DNA from: JANXQE01 sp035651635
Lineage (GTDB): Bacteria; Verrucomicrobiota; Verrucomicrobiia; Limisphaerales; UBA8199
Assembly: GCA_035651635.1 (NCBI GenBank)
Contig: DASRFK010000044.1
Coordinates: 1 to 28,435, forward strand
Reading direction: 5' to 3'
Length of the DNA stretch: 28,435 nt
Part shown: piece after piece, positions 22,535 to 28,435 of the stretch
Position numbering within the stretch: the stretch's first letter is position 1
Layout: every line of letters starts with the position of its first letter
Translations under genes and position numbers: made by a program
The notes under the pieces: generated by a model
What the model saw: only the letters and a program-made list of their open reading frames with translations
Told to the model about the DNA's origin: nothing
Database searches by the model: none

Positions 22535-22781
22535 TTCAAACGCCTCAGATGCAACCGCCCTCCGGCAAATATCGCCGTAGTTCGAGGCAGAGGCTTCGGC
22601 TATAAATCGGCATTGCAGCCCGGAACTTTAACTAAATCGCGCTACGTCCCAAGGCAAATGCCGCGAAAGCCTCGCCATTAGTTATCGTCGGCCGGCATCA
22701 AACTGTCGGCCAAAAGCCTACAAAATGCTTCACAGTTCACCGACAAAAGTACCGGAGGCCATCCAATTTCGCGAAGGGGCG

Positions 22782-22798
22782 GGCAGGAGCAACCTGCC
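22782..22798 (+). promoter_or_regulatory. Hairpin covering the ribosome binding site of the C25-like gene
   Basis: GGCAGG-AGCAA-CCTGCC folds into a 6-bp stem that includes part of the Shine-Dalgarno AGGAG (22785-22789). The ATG follows at 22802. The stem could lower translation until melted. Confidence 0.4.
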
Positions 22799-22801
22799 AA
22801 T

Positions 22802-24796
22802 ATGCGAAAAGCCGTCAGCGTCGGGATCGGTTTCATTTTGTGCGTCGCCGTACCGCAATGGGTGTTCGGAGTTGAAATGACGTGGGAGTACTCCGTGCAG
22901 GTCAGCGCCACGGTTCAAGCTTCACCTCCTGGAATCACTCTCCACTGGCCGCAAGACCAGTACATGCTTCCCAGCAGTTATACCGTTTACCGGAAAGCAC
23001 CCAGCGACAGCAGTTGGGGCACAGGCACAACCTTGCCAGGGACCGCAACCTCCTACACAGACGCTCAGATTAATGTCGGCACACCATACGAATATCAAAT
23101 CGTCAAAGCCACTTCGCAGTATACAGGTTATGGCTACCTCTATTCTGGAGTTAACGTGGCAATGACCGACAGCCGCGGCAAGCTGTTGCTGGTCGTGGAC
23201 AACACGTACGCCGCCGCGCTTACCAATGAACTGGGCCAGTTGCAGCAGGATCTGGTTGGCGATGGCTGGGCCGTCATCCGGGTTGACGTCGGGCGCAATG
23301 ATTCGGTCGTCAGCGTGAAAGATAAAATCAAAGCCCAGTACACTGCCGATCCCACCAATGTGAAGTGCGTTTTTCTGTTCGGACACGTGCCGGTCCCCTA
23401 TTCCGGAGACATCGTCCCGGATGGCCATATTCCAAATCACCAGGGAGCATGGCCCTGCGATGGTTTCTATGGCGACATGGACGGCACCTGGACCGACACG
23501 ACTGTTAATGACACGGGGGCGGATGATGCACGCAATCATAATACTCCCGGCGACGGCAAGTTCGACCAGAGCACATTTCCCGCTCCGATTAAGTTGATGG
23601 TGGGACGCGTCGACCTGGCTAACTTGCCCGGTGAGCTCTGGTATGGCGGGCCAACAACCATCCCGAGCGAGCTGTACCTGCTGCGCAACTACCTGAATAA
23701 AGACCACAAGTTCCGCACCAAGCAGTTTGACCTGCCCCAACGCGGAATCGTCGGGGATTTTATTGGGGAACGCAATGGCGAGTCTTTTGCGGCCAGCGGC
23801 TACCGAAATTTCTCGGCGTTTTTTGGCGCCAACAATATCACTAATGTTCAGACGCAGGGGGCCTGGACTCCGGTATTAAAGAACGCTCCATACCTGTGGT
23901 CGTATGGGTGCGGTGCGGGCAGCTTGACGAGTGTCGAGGGGCTGGGGAATAGCGACGCTTACTATAATCTCATTACCTCAGAGCTTTATACCAACGACAT
24001 CAAATCGGTTTTCACGCTATTTTTCGGCAGTTGGATGGGGGATTGGGACGCTAAAGATGATATTATGCGGTGTGTGCTGGCGATGCCCAGCTATGGCCTG
24101 GCGTGCGCCTGGTCCGGTCGCCCGCATTGGTTTCTGCAGCACATGGGATTGGGGGAGACGCTCGGCTTCGGCGCCAGGCTCACGCAGAATAATGGCGCCA
24201 ATGGCTTGTACCAAAATCAAATCAATACCGCGGCCGGGCAGATCCATATCGCTCTGATGGGCGATCCGACGCTGCGTTTGCACATCGTGGCGCCGCCGAC
24301 TCACTTGAGTGCCGTGACCCTGGGAAATGCAGTCAACCTGAGCTGGACGCCTTCGACCGATCCGGTTCTGGGATACCACGTCTACCGGGCCAGTGGCGCA
24401 AACGGCTCTTTTGTTCGTCTAACGACTTCGCCCGTCAGCGCAAACAGCTACACCGATTCTACTGGAGCGGGGTTGGGGCAGTACATGGTGCGTGCGGTGA
24501 GTCTTCAAACCTCACCCAGCGGCTCTTATTTCAATCCGAGCCTCGGCGCATTTGTAACCGCGAGCAACCCTGGCCGTCTCCCGATTTTGATTTCGACCTC
24601 CCGAGTGAGTAATGGCGTGCAGCTAACCTGGAGCACCCAGCCGAGCACTGTATACCGCGTGCAAACACGAAGTCTCGCGCAGGGAACGTGGACGGACCTC
24701 AGTGGCAGCATCACCGCATCCGGTTCAACGACCACCTGGACCGATACGAACGCTTTCTCCGTTCCCAACCGGTTCTACAGGATAATCGGCTCCTGA
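22802..24796 (+). CDS. Secreted FN3 protein with gingipain (C25)-like core
   Basis: 664 residues with a signal peptide (GFILCVAVPQWVFG). A fibronectin-III-like domain spans about 33-118 (SYTVYRKA). The core (about 127-490) follows the order of peptidase C25: VFLFGHVPVP (190-199), HQGAWPCDGFYGD (213-225), KLMVGRVDL (264-272), a WSYGCGAGS segment (366-374), FFGSWMGDWD (407-416) and the terminal GDPTLRLH. A second FN3 domain (about 499-580, GYHVYRAS) and a beta-rich C-terminus (YRVQTRS, RFYRIIGS) follow; such ends are common in exported Verrucomicrobiota proteins. The catalytic His of the GHG motif and the Cys of the second motif seem to be replaced, so it may bind rather than cleave. Assignment to C25 is by eye only. 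Confidence 0.72.
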   Translation: MRKAVSVGIGFILCVAVPQWVFGVEMTWEYSVQVSATVQASPPGITLHWPQDQYMLPSSYTVYRKAPSDSSWGTGTTLPGTATSYTDAQINVGTPYEYQIVKATSQYTGYGYLYSGVNVAMTDSRGKLLLVVDNTYAAALTNELGQLQQDLVGDGWAVIRVDVGRNDSVVSVKDKIKAQYTADPTNVKCVFLFGHVPVPYSGDIVPDGHIPNHQGAWPCDGFYGDMDGTWTDTTVNDTGADDARNHNTPGDGKFDQSTFPAPIKLMVGRVDLANLPGELWYGGPTTIPSELYLLRNYLNKDHKFRTKQFDLPQRGIVGDFIGERNGESFAASGYRNFSAFFGANNITNVQTQGAWTPVLKNAPYLWSYGCGAGSLTSVEGLGNSDAYYNLITSELYTNDIKSVFTLFFGSWMGDWDAKDDIMRCVLAMPSYGLACAWSGRPHWFLQHMGLGETLGFGARLTQNNGANGLYQNQINTAAGQIHIALMGDPTLRLHIVAPPTHLSAVTLGNAVNLSWTPSTDPVLGYHVYRASGANGSFVRLTTSPVSANSYTDSTGAGLGQYMVRAVSLQTSPSGSYFNPSLGAFVTASNPGRLPILISTSRVSNGVQLTWSTQPSTVYRVQTRSLAQGTWTDLSGSITASGSTTTWTDTNAFSVPNRFYRIIGS

Positions 24797-24870
24797 TCTT
24801 GAGTATCCATTTTGCCGCGTCCTGCGCCGAAGTCCTGCTCGACCCAGTAGCTCCGGCCACGTTGAGCGGG

Positions 24871-27255
24871 TCAATTCCCGATGTGGTGATGGTGAGTCAT
24901 GGGGTGCACGGCAACGGAGAAGCTCTTAAGGTCCCAGGGGCTGGCCTTGGCATCACCCTCGCGCACCCGGTAGAAATGGTCCATGTCCAGGTTTTTCAGG
25001 ACCTGCGTTTTGCCGGTCGCCGGCCAGAAGATTTCCAGGGCTGCAATATTCCGGGACTGGCCTAACCCAATCTCCTGCCGCAAAGGCGAAGCGCCGAAGC
25101 TGCCGCCGGTCCCGACGGTCTTGTAAACCGACCGCTGGCCTTTATCGGTATCCACGATGACGCGGATCCGTGCACCCATCGCTGCCCGGTTGGAGCGGAC
25201 GCCCTCAAGTTTCAGCGTAATCCAATGGTTGCCGAAACCCGGATTAAGGAAAACCGCGCTACGGTAGTAATCCCCGGTATACGCGCCCCCGATCTTAATA
25301 AAGACATCCTGGTCGCCGTCATTGTCGAAATCGGCGAAAGCCACACCGTGGCCTTTCTGCAGATGGCCGAATCCGCCGGAGGTGGTTACGTCCTGGAAGA
25401 ACTTGCCTTCCGCGTTCCGAAACATCCGATTAGGGATAATCGTGCTGAGGTCGGGGTTGCCCGTCCCGACATAAAAATCGAGCCAGCCGTCATTGTCCAG
25501 ATCACCGAAATTGGAACCCATGGCCAGCAGCACCTTGTGCAAGCCAACAGCCGCAGTCACATCAGTGAAGGTGCCATCATGGTTATTATGATAGAGTCGC
25601 GCGCATTCTCCCGCATTGGGCAACCCGAGGTAATCGGCGGCGATATCCCCGACATCCTGGATGTAGTAACCGGCCACGAAAATATCGAGCCAGCCATCGT
25701 TATCGTAATCCCAAAACCAGCAGGGAAAGCTTTGGATTGGTTGGGTGACCCCGGCCTGGGAAGCAACGTTGGTGAATTGCCACTTCGATTTGGCTGAGCC
25801 GCCAGACGTCGCCGACCCATCATTGCGTAACAGCAAATTGGGTCCGTTCCGATCCGATAAATAGAGATCCGGCCTCCCGTCATTGTTGTAATCGCCCGCG
25901 GTAACCCCTTTGATGAAACCGACCACGGCAACTCCGGCTTCCCGTGCACACTCGGTGAAAGTGCCGTCGCCGTTATTGCGATAGAGTTCACAGGGATTGG
26001 GGTCGCCCCGGGTCGATTCGTTACCAATAAATAGGTCCAACCAACCATCCCCGTTGAAATCAAACCAGGCCGCCGTCTGGCTTGGATGCATACTCAACAG
26101 GCCCGCTTGCTCGGTGACGTCTTCGAACGTACCGTCGCCGTGATTCTTTAACAGCGATTTCGGATGGTGCCCGATCGAGCCCAGCCAACCGCCTCGGAGG
26201 ATGAGGACATCGGGGAATCCGTCATTGTTGTAATCGGTTTGCATCATGTTGAGCCCGCCAACGATCCCTTGTAGGCCCGCCTCAATCGTGCGGTCGGTGA
26301 AGGTGCCGTCCCGATTATTGCGAAAGAACCGTAACTGCCCGTTTAGGCCCCAGTCAGAGAACATGACGTCGAGATAGCCATCTCCGTCGAAATCCTCGAC
26401 GATACAGCCGCCGGCCAACCCTTCAACATCGAGGCCGAGCTCAGCGGCGACATCGGGAAACCGTTTAATCTCAAAGTCTGACTGAAATACTCGTGGCGGG
26501 ATCAGCCATTGGGGTGGCACGTTGGTCGGGTAATCGCCGACGGTCATCTCCGCCACATTGAGCAACCACCTGGCGCGCAGGTCCTGCGGAAAGCTCTTTA
26601 AATGCTCGGTCAGGACCTCGATGGCGCCGCGGGAGCCGTCCTGGAATTGATGCACGCCCGCCGCACTGATGGGTAGCAGGCAGGAATCGGGGTTGTGATT
26701 ACGGATGCAGTTTTCCTGTTCGCCCATTCGCAAGTAACACATGGCTCGCGAAATATCCAGGACCTCCTGGTTATGTCCTTGAAGCTGCCAGCCCAATTGC
26801 GCCAGACGGCTTCGAAAACTCTCGAATTCCTGCAATGCTTCGCGGCTTTTACCTGCGTTAAGCAACTGCAGCGCCAGCCGCGGCTGAATGTCCAACCGCT
26901 CTTCCTCATTGGTCGCTTGTTTCACCTTTCGGCGGTCTCTCTCCACCATCACGTCGTTGAGAAATATCGTTTGCTCGGCGTGCGCCTCAGTCTCGACTCG
27001 ACTCCTTTGCAGGAGTTCGATCATTCGCCGGGTCGCGGGCGTCTGAGGATGCACAGGCTTGGCCACTGCCGCCGTGGGGCTGGAACCGCTGGAGGCGCCA
27101 AGCTGGGCAGGGGCATTGAAACTCGTCCCGATCACGATTGTTAGCACCGCTAAAAAGGCGCGAGTCGACCACCGGTGTGCTCCCGAGGTCCCACGGGGTG
27201 TCGGAACCGAAGCGAGAATTTCTTGGAGTGCGCGGTCTGGGCGGTCGATGCTCAT
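24871..27255 (-). CDS. CRTAC1/ASPIC-UnbV family FG-GAP propeller protein
   Basis: 794 residues. A hydrophobic signal anchor lies at about 33-50 (AFLAVLTIVIGTSFNAPA) behind an unusually long, 30-residue N-terminus. Residues about 110-245 are helical and look TPR-like (LQLLNAGKSREALQEFESF). Seven FG-GAP/VCBS calcium-loop repeats of the form D-x-D/N-x-D-G follow, near 288, 341, 399, 455, 516, 585 and 642, suggesting a seven-bladed propeller. The ASPIC/UnbV domain is at about 690-765 (NRAAMGARIRVIVDTDKG, GTGGSFGASP, LEIFWPATGK). The C-terminus ends with a natural run of four histidines. Such proteins are exported, and a role in adhesion or ligand binding is assumed. It converges with the C25-like gene. 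Confidence 0.93.
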   Translation of the reverse strand: MSIDRPDRALQEILASVPTPRGTSGAHRWSTRAFLAVLTIVIGTSFNAPAQLGASSGSSPTAAVAKPVHPQTPATRRMIELLQRSRVETEAHAEQTIFLNDVMVERDRRKVKQATNEEERLDIQPRLALQLLNAGKSREALQEFESFRSRLAQLGWQLQGHNQEVLDISRAMCYLRMGEQENCIRNHNPDSCLLPISAAGVHQFQDGSRGAIEVLTEHLKSFPQDLRARWLLNVAEMTVGDYPTNVPPQWLIPPRVFQSDFEIKRFPDVAAELGLDVEGLAGGCIVEDFDGDGYLDVMFSDWGLNGQLRFFRNNRDGTFTDRTIEAGLQGIVGGLNMMQTDYNNDGFPDVLILRGGWLGSIGHHPKSLLKNHGDGTFEDVTEQAGLLSMHPSQTAAWFDFNGDGWLDLFIGNESTRGDPNPCELYRNNGDGTFTECAREAGVAVVGFIKGVTAGDYNNDGRPDLYLSDRNGPNLLLRNDGSATSGGSAKSKWQFTNVASQAGVTQPIQSFPCWFWDYDNDGWLDIFVAGYYIQDVGDIAADYLGLPNAGECARLYHNNHDGTFTDVTAAVGLHKVLLAMGSNFGDLDNDGWLDFYVGTGNPDLSTIIPNRMFRNAEGKFFQDVTTSGGFGHLQKGHGVAFADFDNDGDQDVFIKIGGAYTGDYYRSAVFLNPGFGNHWITLKLEGVRSNRAAMGARIRVIVDTDKGQRSVYKTVGTGGSFGASPLRQEIGLGQSRNIAALEIFWPATGKTQVLKNLDMDHFYRVREGDAKASPWDLKSFSVAVHPMTHHHHIGN

Positions 27256-27309
27256 GCTTCAGACAAGTTTGCGTCTTAACCATAACACAATCAGTCAAGC
27301 CCCTCTTGC

Positions 27310-27337
27310 ATTGCATGAAAGCTCAGTGAATTGCATG
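27310..27337. promoter_or_regulatory. Operator-like direct repeats in a divergent gap
   Basis: ATTGCATG occurs at 27310-27317 and again at 27330-27337, exactly 20 bp (two helical turns) apart. A third TTGCAT lies at 27306-27311. They sit in the 279-bp gap between the divergent ASPIC/UnbV and malectin genes, where a shared regulator could bind. No clear promoter hexamers were found alongside. Confidence 0.35.
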
Positions 27338-27534
27338 CGACCAACCTGCGGCTGTTTTGTCTGCGCCCAACCCGGCCCAAACGCAGACGAGGGAGGCCGG
27401 GGTGGGCGAAATCAACTGGTAATTGGATGTCCAAAGCTGCAACTTGGCCGGAAGTACTGGTAGAAAACGAGCGTCTGCGGATTTCTCATAAGCTTAACAT
27501 CTGCCTGAACCAAACGCACAGAAAAGAAAACCCT

Positions 27535-28146
27535 ATGCAAAGCAAAACCTCATCGCGGGCCTGGCCTGTCGCCGGCCTTCTCACCGTAGTCCTGGCCGCC
27601 CTTGTTAGTACCGGCCACCAGGCGTCGGCTCAGTCTTCCGGCAGCTCTGCCACATCCGGCGCAAACACTAATCGCCCGGTTCCTGTTCACATCCTGGCCG
27701 GATATGGCTCCGATAAGGTCATTGCCGGGACCAACTGGATTACCGGCGACAAACTGTTTGCCGATGGCGACGTCATTGAACGACCCGAAATTGCGATTGT
27801 CACCAGCACCAATACCGGCCCGGCCGCTATCTACCAGGCCGAACGGTACAGCATGACCAAATTCACCTATGCACCGGTTCCCAATGGCGACTACACGGTC
27901 AAACTCCACTTCTGTGAAACCTTCGATGGCATTACCGACAAAGGCCAGCGCGTTTTTGGCTATACTGTCAAGGGTGACGGTCCGCCCGTGAAAGATTTCG
28001 ACGTGTTCGCAACAGCGGGCGGCGCTTTGAAACCCGTGGTCAAAACCGTGCCGATTACGGTGACCAACCGCATGGTTGAAGTGATATTTAGTTCGCAGGT
28101 GGAGAACCCCCAAATCAACGCCATCGAGATTTTCTCCGGGCATTAA
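27535..28146 (+). CDS. Secreted malectin-domain protein
   Basis: 203 residues from the ATG at 27535. An in-frame upstream extension to 27331 precedes the signal peptide and is not credible. The signal peptide is clear: MQSKTSSRAWPVAGLLTVVL, cleavage near ASAQ-SS. After a Ser/Gly/Asn linker, a single malectin-type carbohydrate-binding domain spans about 50-202: AIYQAERYSMTKFTYAPVPN, then DYTVKLHFCETF, RVFGYTVKG, FDVFATAGGALKPVVK, and IEIFSG at the end. It has no catalytic domain, so it probably binds a sugar polymer outside the cell. AGAAAAGAAAA upstream of the ATG is a weak ribosome site. Confidence 0.88.
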   Translation: MQSKTSSRAWPVAGLLTVVLAALVSTGHQASAQSSGSSATSGANTNRPVPVHILAGYGSDKVIAGTNWITGDKLFADGDVIERPEIAIVTSTNTGPAAIYQAERYSMTKFTYAPVPNGDYTVKLHFCETFDGITDKGQRVFGYTVKGDGPPVKDFDVFATAGGALKPVVKTVPITVTNRMVEVIFSSQVENPQINAIEIFSGH

Positions 28147-28161
28147 TCCTGAGCGTAGGTT

Positions 28162-28189
28162 GAAATCGTTTGAAATTCAAAACGGTTTC
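28162..28189 (+). terminator. Hairpin after the malectin gene
   Basis: GAAATCGTTT (28162-28171) and AAACGGTTTC (28180-28189) pair over 10 bp with one G-U, loop of 8 nt, starting 15 bp after the stop codon. There is no T-run, so termination is uncertain. Confidence 0.4.
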
Positions 28190-28211
28190 AATCCTGCGCA
28201 GGCACAGCGCA

Positions 28212-28228
28212 GCGGGCCGAAAGCCCGC
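28212..28228. repeat. GC-rich intergenic hairpin
   Basis: GCGGGC-CGAAA-GCCCGC, followed by GATGTCCC. It resembles the GCGGGCC-GTT-GGCCCGC hairpin at 1032-1048 and the CCGGGCC hairpin at 12938-12954, and may be another member of the same dispersed family. Confidence 0.45.
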
Positions 28229-28301
28229 GATGTCCCTGAGATGAGCCACACAGAAGGCTTGCTGGCAAGTGCCCTTGCGTTAACTTTCATTCGGCAAGGT
28301 C

Positions 28302-28435
28302 ATGAATGCGGAACCCTTGTTAAGCTCGATCGCAGCTGCGCTGGCGAAAGCACGGCTTGAAGCTGTTTTGATCGGTAATGCCGCGGCTGCTCTTCAGGGC
28401 GCTCCTGTAACCACGCTGGACTTTGATTTCATGTT
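28302..28435 (+). CDS. Nucleotidyltransferase-fold protein, 5' part only
   Basis: From the ATG at 28302 the frame stays open to the window end (44 codons). The residues LEAVLIGNAAAALQGAPVTT followed by LDFDFMF match the start of nucleotidyltransferase-fold proteins: a hydrophobic strand, Gly and small residues in the helix, then a D-x-D metal pair. This start is shared by MNT/AbiEii-type antitoxin or toxin-partner proteins and by related enzymes of unknown role. AAGG lies about 5 bp upstream. The rest of the gene is outside the window, so a toxin-antitoxin assignment cannot be made. A longer frame (28160-28360) in another register overlaps it and looks non-coding. Confidence 0.6.
   Translation, partial: MNAEPLLSSIAAALAKARLEAVLIGNAAAALQGAPVTTLDFDFM

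Noticed and set aside
25225..25797. 190-codon plus-strand frame opposite the ASPIC/UnbV gene
   Set aside because: It arises from the repeated FG-GAP codons on the minus strand and shows no independent features.
27331..27534. Upstream extension of the malectin-domain protein
   Set aside because: It would put 68 residues ahead of a standard signal peptide; the ATG at 27535 fits an exported protein.
28160..28360. 66-codon frame between the malectin gene and the nucleotidyltransferase start
   Set aside because: It runs through hairpins and overlaps the better-supported frame starting at 28302 in a different register.

Overview
The window looks like chromosomal DNA of a member of the Verrucomicrobiota, probably of the Pedosphaera/Limisphaera type. 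This rests on gene content: an mreB-mreC-mreD-mrdA-rodA-rng cell-shape cluster, loosely conserved PilV/PilW/PilX-like prepilins, a CRTAC1/ASPIC-UnbV propeller protein, large secreted fibronectin-III proteins, a malectin-domain protein, and GC-rich intergenic hairpin repeats. No database search was possible. No rRNA, tRNA, CRISPR array, transposase or integrase was seen.

Layout. (1) 1-480: 5' part of a secreted protein on the minus strand, cut by the window edge. (2) 481-1190: no gene, but a palindromic, MITE-like repeat, a partial second copy and a battery of hairpins. (3) 1195-5705, plus strand: a small lipoprotein overlapping a double-length ABC-2 permease; a stand-alone hisB with an apparently leaderless promoter; and an ECF sigma factor, a membrane anti-sigma-like protein and a small secreted protein, closely packed. 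(4) 5710-6273: an exact-register 282-bp tandem duplication. Each copy carries a REP-like double hairpin pair plus the last codons of rng, so a diverged second rng tail lies downstream of the real one. (5) 14078-6199, minus strand: the elongasome cluster mreB, mreC, mreD, a possible unannotated 53-residue ORF, mrdA (PBP2), rodA and rng. A good sigma-70-like promoter precedes mreB. (6) 20857-14202, minus strand: an uninterrupted run pilV-like, pilW-like, pilX-like, small secreted protein, histidine kinase with a tandem OB-like sensor, NarL-type response regulator. Most junctions overlap or are separated by 2-4 bp. (7) 21245-22534, minus strand: an HDOD signalling protein ended by a hairpin. (8) 22802-24796, plus strand: a secreted FN3 protein with a gingipain (C25)-like core that seems to lack the catalytic pair. 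(9) 27255-24871, minus strand: a seven-repeat FG-GAP propeller with an ASPIC/UnbV domain. (10) 27535-28146, plus strand: a secreted malectin-domain protein. (11) 28302-end, plus strand: the start of a nucleotidyltransferase-fold protein.

Working together: the shape cluster supplies MreB filaments, the MreCD scaffold and the RodA/PBP2 peptidoglycan synthase, with RNase G as last gene. The pilin-like proteins and the two-component system are probably co-expressed, which suggests, but does not prove, that an envelope or surface structure and its sensor act in one pathway. The observations I rate highest are the duplicated rng tail that diverged almost only at synonymous sites, the possible small ORF bridging mreD and mrdA, and the prepilin/two-component operon.
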